64,000 bases of DNA from assembly GCF_934643285.1 (NCBI RefSeq), contig NZ_CAKUBT010000002.1, positions 62,001 to 126,000 on the forward strand, given 5' to 3'. Of this stretch, positions 46,499 through 54,557 are shown one piece after another (the first letter of the stretch is position 1; each line of letters begins with the position of its first letter). A program made the translations under genes and the position numbers. This stretch comes from an uncultured Ellagibacter sp. Its GTDB lineage: Bacteria; Actinomycetota; Coriobacteriia; Coriobacteriales; Eggerthellaceae. The notes beneath the pieces were generated by a model that was given only the letters and a program-made list of their open reading frames with translations, ran no database searches and was not told the DNA's origin.

Positions 46499-47221
46499 AT
46501 GATTCGAACGGTTATCCATATTGACGAGGACAAATGCACAGGTTGCGGCCTGTGCGCGAACGCGTGCCACGAAGGCGCGATCGGCATCGTCGATGGCAAG
46601 GCGAAGCTTTTGCGCGACGATTTTTGCGATGGCATGGGCGATTGCCTGCCCTCGTGTCCGACGGGTGCCATCACGTTCGTCGAACGTGAGGCGCTTCCCT
46701 ATGATGAGGCTGCCGTGGTCGCAGCTCAGACGGCGAAAGCTCACGCCGTGCATACGGGGCAGGGCGGTTCCGGCGACCTTGGCGGGGGTTGCCCCGGCTC
46801 GCGCGCCCAAATGCTCCACACTCCCGAAAAGACGCAGGCATCTCCCGAAGCCGAGGTACCAAGCCAGCTTGCCCAATGGCCGTGCCAGATAAAGCTCATG
46901 CCCCTGCAATCTCCTTACTACCAGGGAGCTGACCTGCTCATCGCCGCTGATTGCACGGCGTTTTCCTACGCATCGTTCCATGACCGCTACATGCGCGGTC
47001 GGGTCACGATCATCGGCTGCCCCAAACTCGATGCGGTCGATTACACCGAGAAGCTGTCGGCCATCATCGCGATGAACGACATTCGCTCGGTCACCGTTTG
47101 CCGCATGGAGGTGCCGTGCTGCGGCGGGCTGCAGCGTGCCGCGGAGGGCGCTCTCGACGCCAGCGGCAAGAAGCTTCCCTTCGAGGTGGTCACCTTCTCC
47201 GTGCGCGGCGAGGTTCTCTAA
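46499..47221 (+). CDS. Ferredoxin-domain iron-sulfur protein
   Basis: 240 residues from the ATG with GAGGGGGAG upstream. The N-terminal 60 residues carry a [4Fe-4S] motif CTGCGLCANAC and a second one with wider spacing, CDGMGDCLPSC. The rest is a Cys-containing domain with ADLLIAADCTAFSYASFHDR, IIGCPKLDAVDY and CRMEVPCCGGL, which could bind another cluster or a substrate. Related proteins occur in strict anaerobes and are usually left as 4Fe-4S proteins. Probably an electron-transfer partner; which enzyme it serves cannot be told. Its own terminator is at 47427. Confidence 0.82.
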   Translation: MIRTVIHIDEDKCTGCGLCANACHEGAIGIVDGKAKLLRDDFCDGMGDCLPSCPTGAITFVEREALPYDEAAVVAAQTAKAHAVHTGQGGSGDLGGGCPGSRAQMLHTPEKTQASPEAEVPSQLAQWPCQIKLMPLQSPYYQGADLLIAADCTAFSYASFHDRYMRGRVTIIGCPKLDAVDYTEKLSAIIAMNDIRSVTVCRMEVPCCGGLQRAAEGALDASGKKLPFEVVTFSVRGEVL

Positions 47222-47426
47222 GGGAACTCGCCAATGGGGAAACCGCAGCTGGCACGTGCTTGAATGATTCCTCCGCACAGTTGAGAATCGGCCTGCGCCA
47301 GTCTTGCATTGGCTGCCGGTCTCGTGCTGATAGCATCTCGCGTACGGCACCTGCCGCGTGCGAAGCGAGAGCCCCCGTGCAACCCGAACGCCTGAGTCGG
47401 CGTGTGCGCTACCCTCTGCCTGCTTG
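47222..47426. other. Untranslated stretch before terminator 47427
   Basis: 205 bases with many short complementary segments (for example gcatctcgcgtacgg and ccgcgtgcgaagcg) leading straight into a strong terminator. It may simply be the 3' UTR of the ferredoxin gene or a small RNA with its own terminator. No family recognised. Confidence 0.35.
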
Positions 47427-47467
47427 CGCCCCGAGCTTGTTCGTTTCGACGGCTCGGGGCGTTTTTT
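47427..47467 (+). terminator. Strong terminator
   Basis: Perfect 10-bp stem cgccccgagc/gctcggggcg (47427-47436 with 47452-47461) followed by six T. Confidence 0.9.
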
Positions 47468-47533
47468 CATTTCGCATGATGAGGCGTGGTATCATCTGTG
47501 GAAATAGGCATGCGAAAGACGGAGGTGGGCGCA

Positions 47534-48592
47534 TTGCCAAATTCGCCCTTGTTGATGATGGCGATTTTGATCGTGATGGCAATTGCCGTCGTCGTGGTGA
47601 TTGCGATGACGCTCAAGCTTAATCAGGAAGTTCGCAATCTGGCCGAAGATGTGGAAATCGATCGGCAGAATCTCGCTAAGCTGAACCATGAGGTGGGAAA
47701 ACGTTTGGGAGCGCCGCGCCCTCGCGGACAGCAGCGGCCGTCGGGCGCCAGCATGCCCCCGCAGGGGCGGCCTCAGGCTGCTGCTCAGCAGGCAGCGCGC
47801 GCAGCAGGCGGCCCCGTTGCGACTTCCGTTCCCGTGGACGTAGAGGCTGTTTCTCACGGCTCTGCAGCGGGCGTACCGGCTGATGCTGTTCAAGGGTACA
47901 TTCCTGGAAGCTATCGTGTTCCGGTTCGTGGCGCCGAGGGCCCGTCGGCTGCGACGGCGTCTGCTCGTGAAACGGCTCGGGCGGAGGCGGCGCAAAGTTC
48001 TCGGGCAGCGCAAACGAAGCCGCGCCAGTCAACTCTTGCTGAGCGTCGGGCAGAGCGGAGAGCTCGTGCGGAGCGTCGCGCTGCCATGGCGGACTACACT
48101 CCGGCGCGCGCCGAGCGTCGGGCGAACATCGCTGTCCCTCGTGGTGAGGAAAAGGGCTCTTGGCCTGGTGAGACGGGGCCGCAATCGCGTGTGCGCACTC
48201 AAGCAGCCGCAGCGAGAGAAACTTCTTCCCAAGCGTCACGCTCCACTCGCAATGCAGCCGCTCAAGCATATGATGCGCAGGGTGCGCCATCGCGGGCAAG
48301 CGGTTCCCGAGAGGTGTCAGCATCCCGTGTTTCGCCTGATGGTGCGCGTGCGGGCGAGGGTGCACCCGTGAGAGGTCGCCATGGTGCCGAGGCGTCGAGG
48401 GTCGCTCAGCGCCAGCGCGCCGACCGAGAGGCCCAGCGCGCCGCTCTCGAGGCCCAGCGCCTCGTCGAGCAGCAGCGAGCGGCTCGAGCGCAGCGCGAAG
48501 ATGAGATCCGCCGCCGTGCCGAACGTCAAGCTGCGCGGGCAATGGCAGAAAAAGAGCAAAATCCCCTTGCGCGCAGCAAAGAAGTGGAGTAA
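47534..48592 (+). CDS. Membrane-anchored Ala/Arg-rich protein
   Basis: 352 residues starting at TTG with GGAGGT seven bases upstream. One membrane helix at about 4-28 (LLMMAILIVMAIAVVVVIAM), a short coiled stretch (LNQEVRNLAEDVEIDRQNLA), then about 300 residues of low-complexity Ala/Arg/Ser/Gln, ending in a Glu/Arg-rich coiled coil (about 290-345). No family recognised. The strongly basic tail should lie in the cytoplasm and could bind nucleic acid or the cell-division/segregation machinery; this is only a guess. It precedes tRNA-Leu. Confidence 0.6.
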   Translation: MPNSPLLMMAILIVMAIAVVVVIAMTLKLNQEVRNLAEDVEIDRQNLAKLNHEVGKRLGAPRPRGQQRPSGASMPPQGRPQAAAQQAARAAGGPVATSVPVDVEAVSHGSAAGVPADAVQGYIPGSYRVPVRGAEGPSAATASARETARAEAAQSSRAAQTKPRQSTLAERRAERRARAERRAAMADYTPARAERRANIAVPRGEEKGSWPGETGPQSRVRTQAAAARETSSQASRSTRNAAAQAYDAQGAPSRASGSREVSASRVSPDGARAGEGAPVRGRHGAEASRVAQRQRADREAQRAALEAQRLVEQQRAARAQREDEIRRRAERQAARAMAEKEQNPLARSKEVE

Positions 48593-48626
48593 CATAATCA
48601 ACCGCTTCAATACCTGAGGCAGATGT

Positions 48627-48713
48627 GCGGGCGTGGCGGAATTGGCAGACGCGTACGGTTCAGGTCCGTATGGGGGCAACCCCATGAAGGTTCAAGTCCT
48701 TTCGCCCGCACCA
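48627..48713 (+). tRNA. tRNA-Leu (CAG)
   Basis: 87 nt with encoded CCA and a long variable arm (tgggggcaacccca). The acceptor GCGGGCG pairs with CGCCCGC, and the anticodon loop TTCAGGT gives CAG. Confidence 0.96.
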
Positions 48714-48725
48714 TTTTGAACACTC

Positions 48726-48750
48726 GCCAGCCTTTCTCGGCTGGCTTTTT
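48726..48750 (+). terminator. Terminator of tRNA-Leu
   Basis: Perfect 7-bp stem gccagcc/ggctggc (48726-48732 with 48739-48745) followed by five T. Confidence 0.88.
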
Positions 48751-48855
48751 ATTTCCTGCATTTTACTCAGATATAACGAGCATCCAACAAGGCTTTGACG
48801 TGCATGCGGGAACATGGTTGCATCTGCCGATGACGAATGACGGAAAGCGAACGCC

Positions 48856-49809
48856 ATGCTCGTAGAGAAGAAAAGTGTCGAAACCCGAGAGGTCGTTGAG
48901 GCCGCAGAGCGCTTGCTTGCGGAAAGCGCGGCGCCTCGAAAAGCTGCAAGGGGTGTGAAGAGGACGTGTGAGCCTCTGTATTCCTCATGTGCTGCTCGCG
49001 ATGGTCTCGGCGTCCTGGCTCATCATACGGCCTGTGAAGGAAACGAACCTGCAGCGCCGCTTGTTCGCGTGCGCAAGTTCACCTTGCGTCTCGGCGCATT
49101 TACCTCGTTGGAAGACGTCTCTTTCGATATCGCGAAAGGCAAGGTCACGGCGCTTTGCGGCCCGCGAGGATGCGGTATCGAGGCCATGCTTGACGCACTG
49201 GGAGCCACGCTTCCCGGCGCTCGGACTGTCGACATGGGCGGCTCGATCGAGCTTTGCGGGCATGATGCTTATCGCACGCTCGGTGCTGAGCGCGCCCGCG
49301 AGAAGGTTGCCCGCGTGTTTTTCGGCGGCTCCTTCGAGCTACAGAGCGTTCGCAACGCCATCGCGTTTTCCATTCGCCAGAGAGGTATCCACGACAGGGC
49401 TGCGATTGCCGCCGAGATCGATCGCGTGCTGCGCTCGCTTGACGCGGAAAGGCGTTTGGGCGATCACCTCGATCGCGCGGTAAGCTCGCTTCCCGCACTT
49501 GAGAGGCGTCTTGTCGCCATCGCCCGTGCGCTTGCGAAGCGTCCCCTCGTACTGCTCGTCTCGGAACCTGCAACGGGACTTGACCAGGTGGATTCCTTTA
49601 CAATGAGCCAGGCTTTGCAATCGGTTGCGCGCAAGACGGAATGTGCTGTGGTGCTCGCGACGTCTGACCCGCGCTTTGCGAGGATTTGCGCTGATGAAGG
49701 CGTCGCCCTCGTGCAGGGTCGCACTGTCGAGGCAGGACCCCTTCCCCAGCTCAGTTCCGCAAGCGCGGATTATCGGACGCGGGCGTTCTTCGAAGGTCGA
49801 ATCGCATAA
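48856..49809 (+). CDS. PstB-like ABC protein with destroyed ATPase motifs
   Basis: 317 residues. From about residue 68 it follows the phosphate-transport ATPase PstB closely (VTALCGPRGCG; PGART; ends YRTRAFFEGRIA like the PstB GRFG end), with a 67-residue extra N-terminus. Every ATPase element is altered: Walker A reads GPRGCGIEA (102-110, no Lys), the Q-loop Gln is Phe, LSGGQ is replaced by SSLPALE (210-216), the Walker B Asp is Ser236, and the H-loop His is Ser (ATSD). The frame is intact, so it is a pseudo-ATPase rather than a decayed gene. It lies just before a PhoB/PhoR-like pair. Confidence 0.8.
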   Translation: MLVEKKSVETREVVEAAERLLAESAAPRKAARGVKRTCEPLYSSCAARDGLGVLAHHTACEGNEPAAPLVRVRKFTLRLGAFTSLEDVSFDIAKGKVTALCGPRGCGIEAMLDALGATLPGARTVDMGGSIELCGHDAYRTLGAERAREKVARVFFGGSFELQSVRNAIAFSIRQRGIHDRAAIAAEIDRVLRSLDAERRLGDHLDRAVSSLPALERRLVAIARALAKRPLVLLVSEPATGLDQVDSFTMSQALQSVARKTECAVVLATSDPRFARICADEGVALVQGRTVEAGPLPQLSSASADYRTRAFFEGRIA

Positions 49810-49981
49810 CAGGTGCCCTTTTCTCATGCGGGGCGGAGTTTCGGAACCGCCCCGCTTCCCATCTTTACGCATCCATGACAAAGCTTCGACGCGCGCTTGA
49901 CGCATTGGCGCGATGATGAATACACGTTATATAAGCAATGCGGTGCGCGCCAGTGCGCGGGCCGTTGAACAGGATACGCGA

Positions 49982-50674
49982 ATGATTTACTACGTCGAAG
50001 ATGACACAAACATTAGAGACCTTACCGTCTATGCCCTCAAGCAGGCAGGATTCGAAGCCGCCGGATTCACGTGCGGTCGCGATTTCTTCAAGGCCTGTGA
50101 CGAGAAGGCGCCCGATTTGGTGCTGCTCGATATCATGCTCCCCGAAATGGGCGGTCTTGAGATTCTCCGCGAGTTGCGCAGTTTGCCGTCGACGAAGAAC
50201 ATCCCTGTTATGATGCTCACAGCGAAAGGCACCGAATTCGACAAGGTGTGCGGGCTCGACGCGGGCGCCGACGATTACCTGGCGAAGCCGTTCGGCATGA
50301 TGGAGCTGGTATCTCGCGTAAACGCGCTGCTGCGTCGCGCGCAGGCGCCGGCCGTGAGCGCCGACGACACGCTCGTTAACGGGCCGATCGAGCTGGTCTC
50401 GTCCGCCCATACGGTGAGCGTCGGGGGAAGCCCCGTGTCACTGACGCTCAAGGAGTTCGACCTGCTGCGCGCGCTGATGCGCAGCGAGGGCAGGGTGCTT
50501 TCGCGCGGCAGATTGCTTGAGGACGTGTGGGGAGTGACTTACGTGGGCGAAACGCGCACGGTTGATGTGCATATTCAAACGCTGAGGCAGAAGCTCAATG
50601 CCGCCTCGTCGGGCGCCGATGAGCTCATCCGCACGGTTCGCGGCGTCGGATACACGATGAAGAGCGCATCATGA
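49982..50674 (+). CDS. PhoB/OmpR-type response regulator
   Basis: 230 residues from the ATG before IYYVEDDTN; the frame continues 23 codons upstream but without similarity. Receiver domain with acidic pocket EDD (5-7), phosphoacceptor D50 in LVLLDIML, the T of MLTAKG and K of LAKPFG. The C-terminal winged helix (about 130-228) ends in ETRTVDVHIQTLRQKL and VRGVGYTM, typical of OmpR/PhoB. The ATGA overlap with the kinase gene shows one operon. With the PstB-like gene upstream, phosphate-related control is plausible but not proven. Confidence 0.92.
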   Translation: MIYYVEDDTNIRDLTVYALKQAGFEAAGFTCGRDFFKACDEKAPDLVLLDIMLPEMGGLEILRELRSLPSTKNIPVMMLTAKGTEFDKVCGLDAGADDYLAKPFGMMELVSRVNALLRRAQAPAVSADDTLVNGPIELVSSAHTVSVGGSPVSLTLKEFDLLRALMRSEGRVLSRGRLLEDVWGVTYVGETRTVDVHIQTLRQKLNAASSGADELIRTVRGVGYTMKSAS

Positions 50675-52110
50675 GCCCGACCCATAACAACGTGAAAAGC
50701 CTGTCGAACCGCATCTTCCGCAGCGTACTAACCTTCACGCTGATCGTCCTGTTCGTCTTCGGCACCGTCATGTCGGCGATCTTCTACATCACCTACGAGC
50801 GCGATGCGGAGGGCGACCTGTCCTCTGCGGCGCAAAACGTCGCGGCATCGCTGGGCAGCCTCGACTCGCAGGCGTGCGAGCAGGCCCTTTCGCAGCAGCT
50901 CTCCGACGCCTTCCGCTATACGCTTATCGACACGGACGGCACGGTGCTCTACGACAGCGTGGCCGATGCTTCGGCGATGGAAAACCACGCCGACCGTCCT
51001 GAGGTGCGCGAAGCCGACGAGCATGGGCGCGGGGAGGTGTCCCGCTACTCGAGCACGCTTGGCACCGTGACGCTGTATTCTGCGGTGAAGCTCCAGAACG
51101 GGGACGTCGTGCGCCTGTCCGAGACGCGCGAGTCCCTGGTCGCGTTCTTCGGCGGCATGATGGGGCCGATCGCGCTTACGCTTCTCGTGGCGATTATGCT
51201 CGTGTTCCTGCTGTCGCAACGGCTGACGTCGCGCATTATGCAGCCGATCGATGTGCTTGACTTTGCCAACCCGCTCGAGAACGAGATTTACGAGGAAATG
51301 GACCCGCTACTCGAGCGAATCGACGACCAGCAGCGACAGCTTCGCGAGCAGAACAAGGATCTCGCGCGTGCTGAGACGATGCGACGCGACTTCTCGAGCA
51401 ACGTGAGCCACGAGATGAAGACGCCGCTTCAAGTGATCTCGGGGTATGCCGAGCTCATGAAGAACGACATGGTCGATCCCGCTGACCGCCAGAAGTTCGC
51501 GGGGCTCATCTACGACGAGGCGCAATCGATGCGCGCGCTGATTGACGAGGTACTGACGCTCTCGCGGCTTGATGAGACGTCCTTCGATGGCGAGTCCGCG
51601 ACGCTTATCGATATGCTGGAAGCCTCCAAGCGCGTGGCGGGGCGGCTTTCGAGCTTTGCTCACGACCGCGGCGTGTCGGTTGAGGTGAGCGGAGACTCGG
51701 CGTGCATCGCCGGCTCCGAGACGTTGGTCGAGGAGATGCTGTATAACCTGGTAGAGAATGGGATTCGCTACAACCATGAAGGTGGAAGCGTGAGCGTTTC
51801 GGTTCGGCTGGAGCTTCCTACTTCGGCGGAGCAGGCTGACGACATCCGTGCGCTGCCTGCGGGGGAGCGCGGCCGCATGCGAGCCGTCGTGCGCGTGAGC
51901 GATACTGGCCCGGGCATTCCGGAGGACAAGCAGGAGAAGATCTTCGAGCGCTTCTATCGCTTGGAGAAAAGCCGTTCGAAGGAGACCGGCGGCACGGGAC
52001 TTGGGCTTGCGATCGTCAAGCATGCCGTGATGTACCACAAGGGCAGCGTTCGGGTGGAAAGCGAAGAGGGCAAAGGTACCGTGTTCATCCTGAGGATACC
52101 TACGGCCTAG
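50671..52110 (+). CDS. Membrane sensor histidine kinase (PhoR-like)
   Basis: 479 residues. Helix 1 at about 16-38, an extracytoplasmic domain of about 120 residues, helix 2 at about 165-190, a short linker, then HisKA with phosphoacceptor H247 (SNVSHEMKTPLQVISGY) and an ATPase domain with the N-box NGIRYN, DTGPGIPEDK and GGTGLGLAIVKH. The extracytoplasmic part resembles that of Gram-positive PhoR/WalK relatives in length. It overlaps the regulator gene by 4 bases. Signal unknown; phosphate is suggested by context. Confidence 0.92.
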   Translation: MSPTHNNVKSLSNRIFRSVLTFTLIVLFVFGTVMSAIFYITYERDAEGDLSSAAQNVAASLGSLDSQACEQALSQQLSDAFRYTLIDTDGTVLYDSVADASAMENHADRPEVREADEHGRGEVSRYSSTLGTVTLYSAVKLQNGDVVRLSETRESLVAFFGGMMGPIALTLLVAIMLVFLLSQRLTSRIMQPIDVLDFANPLENEIYEEMDPLLERIDDQQRQLREQNKDLARAETMRRDFSSNVSHEMKTPLQVISGYAELMKNDMVDPADRQKFAGLIYDEAQSMRALIDEVLTLSRLDETSFDGESATLIDMLEASKRVAGRLSSFAHDRGVSVEVSGDSACIAGSETLVEEMLYNLVENGIRYNHEGGSVSVSVRLELPTSAEQADDIRALPAGERGRMRAVVRVSDTGPGIPEDKQEKIFERFYRLEKSRSKETGGTGLGLAIVKHAVMYHKGSVRVESEEGKGTVFILRIPTA

Positions 52111-52198
52111 ATTGGGGTGCCTTGAAACGGCACGCTCTTTTTTCATCAAACTATGGAACCCGCGGCATGTCAAGACTTTAATTGAACGCCATCGTCCT

Positions 52199-52204
52199 TA
52201 TACT
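52199..52204 (+). promoter_or_regulatory. -10 box of the 6S-like RNA
   Basis: TATACT ends 7 bases before 52211, exactly where the 5' strand of the closing stem begins. The -35 region is weak (ctttaa at 52176-52181, 17-base spacing). Confidence 0.5.
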
Positions 52205-52210
52205 GAAGGT

Positions 52211-52386
52211 AGGTTCCGCTCCCGCAGTCATACATGCGGTGGACCGACGTTTTATATGCAGGGAGCTCAAGATAGCCTGTGGAACGGAGATTCGTGTCCG
52301 TTGATGCGAAAGCCGGAAAGCTGGCTGCGAGCACCCACCTTTCGAGGTGGGTTCACCCTGGACTTGTCGGGGGCGGAGCTTTTTTG
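52211..52386 (+). ncRNA. Structured non-coding RNA, 6S RNA-like
   Basis: About 175 nt. A 14-bp closing stem joins 52211-52224 and 52368-52381 (three G:U pairs) and runs straight into six T. Inside are hairpins aacgga/tccgtt (52283-52302), agcc/ggct (52311-52326) and a perfect 8-bp stem acccacct/aggtgggt with a UUCG loop (52333-52352). A long rod with a closing stem, a hairpin in the 3' side of the central bubble and a terminator fused to the closing stem is the layout of 6S RNA, the RNA polymerase regulator. Family assignment is by layout, not by alignment. Confidence 0.55.
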
Positions 52387-52453
52387 CGCTCTAGGGGCGG
52401 TTGCCCAGTTTGACGCATGCCTTCCGAGGATTAGTTTCTCGGCCTTGAACGAG

Positions 52454-52480
52454 AAAGGGCCCCGCAGTGCGAGGCCCTTT
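52454..52480 (-). terminator. Terminator of the pknB operon
   Basis: Perfect 8-bp stem aaagggcc/ggcccttt (52454-52461 with 52473-52480) just after the pknB stop on the minus strand; short T tail. Confidence 0.65.
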
Positions 52481-52487
52481 GTTGATT

Positions 52488-54485
52488 CTAATTGTTGCCG
52501 TTCGATTGGCTTCCCGATCCGCCATTGCCAGATCCGCCGCCCGACGAGCCGCCCGAAGAAGAGGGGCCGGTCGAAATGACCAGGTGCACCGTCTTGCCCG
52601 GCTCGAGCGAGCTTCCGCCGTCAGGGGTTTGGCTGATGACGTTGCCCTGCTTGACCGAATCGCTGCTCTGGTACTCGGTGGATACCCTGAACCCAGCGTT
52701 GTCGAGTGTGGTCTGCGCGCTGCCCTCGGATTTGCCGACCACGTTGGGCACCTCGGAGGACTTCTTGCCGGAGCTCACCGTGATGGAGACGGTGCTGCCC
52801 TTCTCGAGGCTCTCGTCGGAAGTCGGCGACTGGCGAATGACGTTGCCCTGCTTGACGTCGGAGCTTGCCTCCTCGGAAACGGACACCTCGAAGCCGGCGT
52901 TCTTCAGTGCGGCCATCGCATCGCTTTGTGACTTGCCGACCACATTGGGCACCGCGACCTTTTCGGAACCGAGCGAGAGCACATAGGTGATAACGGAGCC
53001 CTTCGCCGCCTTGTCGCCCGCCTTCAAATCCTGCGAGGAGATCTTGCCCTTCTCGACTTTGTCGTCGTAGGCAGGCGTGCCCGCCTTCATCGTGAGGCCC
53101 ACCTTATCGCAAAGCTGTTGTGCCTCGTCAGGCGTCTTGTTTGTCAAATCGGGCACAGTGACCTGCTCGGTGCCTTGCGAGATGTTCAGGTTGATCTTCG
53201 TTCCCGCGGGCTTTTTCGTTCCCGCTGCGGGATCCTGGCTCACAACGCTGCCAGCCGCGACGCTGTCGTCGTGCACGGCGTTGGTGGTGCCCACTTCGAA
53301 GCCAGCCTTCTCGATAATGGTCGTGGCCTCTTCAAGCGTTTTGCCCTTCACGTCGGGCACGGGGTCACCCGATGCGAAAACGCCGGAGAAGACGAGCGCG
53401 GCGATGGCGATGACGGCGATGGCTGCCACGATAGCCACGATGAGCCCCGTCTTCTTGCCGCCCTTGTCCTCGGGCATGTTCGGGGTGTTGGCTCCGTGGT
53501 AGTTCGTCTGGCCGCTGTGGGTCACGGGCTTCACGGGCTGGGGTATGACCATCGTGCTGTCGGCGCCTGCCACGCCGCCCTCGATGGGGCTCATCACGCG
53601 GGTCTGCGCGCTCGTGAATCCGCCCGGCACCGCGGCGCCCGCAAGTTTCACGGGGCGGCCTGCCAAGAAGTCGTTCAGCGCGAGGCGCATGTCGTTCGCA
53701 GTGGCGAAGCGGTCCGCGGGGTTTTTCTGCATGGCCTTCGCGATAATGCTCTCAAGGCCCGGGTCGATGTCGGGGTTGAAGTCGGAGGGCAGCGGCGGCT
53801 CCTCGTTGACCTGCTTCATGGCGACGCTGATGGCGTCGGGGCCGTCGAAGGGGAGCTTGCCCGTCGCGGCCTCGAAGAGCACCACGCCAAGCGAGTAGAT
53901 GTCGCTTGCGGCGGTGAGCTCCTTGCCCTGCGCCTGCTCGGGCGAGATATAGTGTGCCGTTCCGAGAACGGTGGACGTCTTGGCGTTCACCGAGTTCTTT
54001 GCGCGCGCGATGCCGAAGTCCATCACCTTCACGTTGCCGTCGGGCTGGACCATAATGTTTTGCGGCTTGATGTCGCGGTGGATGATGTCCTGGTTGTGGG
54101 CGACGGAAAGCGCCTGGCACACCTGCGAGCCGATTTCGGCGACCTTGCGCTGGTTGAGCGCGCCTCGCTGCACGATGCCGGTCTTGAGGTCGGTGCCGCG
54201 GATGTACTCCATGACGATGAAGTACGTGCCGTCGTCCTGGCCCCAGTCGTAAACGTTCACGATGTAGGGGCTTTGCAGGTTGGCGGCCGACGCGGCCTCC
54301 TGGCGGAAGCGCTGCGCGAACGCGGCGTCCGATGCGTATTGGGGCAGCATCACCTTTACGGCAACGCGGCGCCCGAGGACATTGTCCTGAGCCTGGTACA
54401 CCTCGGCCATGCCGCCGATCCCGATGCGCTCGGTGATCTGGTACCTGTTGTTGAAGATTCTGCCTGTCATCGCTGCGCTAGACAC
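52488..54485 (-). CDS. pknB: Serine/threonine protein kinase with PASTA repeats
   Basis: 665 residues, GTG start with AAGGAG five bases upstream. The kinase domain (about 11-270) has IGIGGMAEVY, VAVKVM, HRDIKPQN, DFGIA and SPEQ motifs intact. One membrane helix lies at about 350-370, then four PASTA domains (about 372-640), then a Gly/Ser-rich end. PASTA repeats bind peptidoglycan fragments or lipid II and tell the kinase about wall synthesis. Last gene of the fhaA-fhaB-PP2C-RodA/PBP-pknB operon. Only one PknB-type kinase is present here, whereas mycobacteria have PknA and PknB. Confidence 0.95.
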   Translation of the reverse strand: MSSAAMTGRIFNNRYQITERIGIGGMAEVYQAQDNVLGRRVAVKVMLPQYASDAAFAQRFRQEAASAANLQSPYIVNVYDWGQDDGTYFIVMEYIRGTDLKTGIVQRGALNQRKVAEIGSQVCQALSVAHNQDIIHRDIKPQNIMVQPDGNVKVMDFGIARAKNSVNAKTSTVLGTAHYISPEQAQGKELTAASDIYSLGVVLFEAATGKLPFDGPDAISVAMKQVNEEPPLPSDFNPDIDPGLESIIAKAMQKNPADRFATANDMRLALNDFLAGRPVKLAGAAVPGGFTSAQTRVMSPIEGGVAGADSTMVIPQPVKPVTHSGQTNYHGANTPNMPEDKGGKKTGLIVAIVAAIAVIAIAALVFSGVFASGDPVPDVKGKTLEEATTIIEKAGFEVGTTNAVHDDSVAAGSVVSQDPAAGTKKPAGTKINLNISQGTEQVTVPDLTNKTPDEAQQLCDKVGLTMKAGTPAYDDKVEKGKISSQDLKAGDKAAKGSVITYVLSLGSEKVAVPNVVGKSQSDAMAALKNAGFEVSVSEEASSDVKQGNVIRQSPTSDESLEKGSTVSITVSSGKKSSEVPNVVGKSEGSAQTTLDNAGFRVSTEYQSSDSVKQGNVISQTPDGGSSLEPGKTVHLVISTGPSSSGGSSGGGSGNGGSGSQSNGNN

Positions 54486-54557
54486 GTTTGCTCCTTAAAC
54501 TTCCCTGCTGTGCTGCGTTTTTGTTTCGTTTATGCCGGTTCGCATTAGCATACCAAA

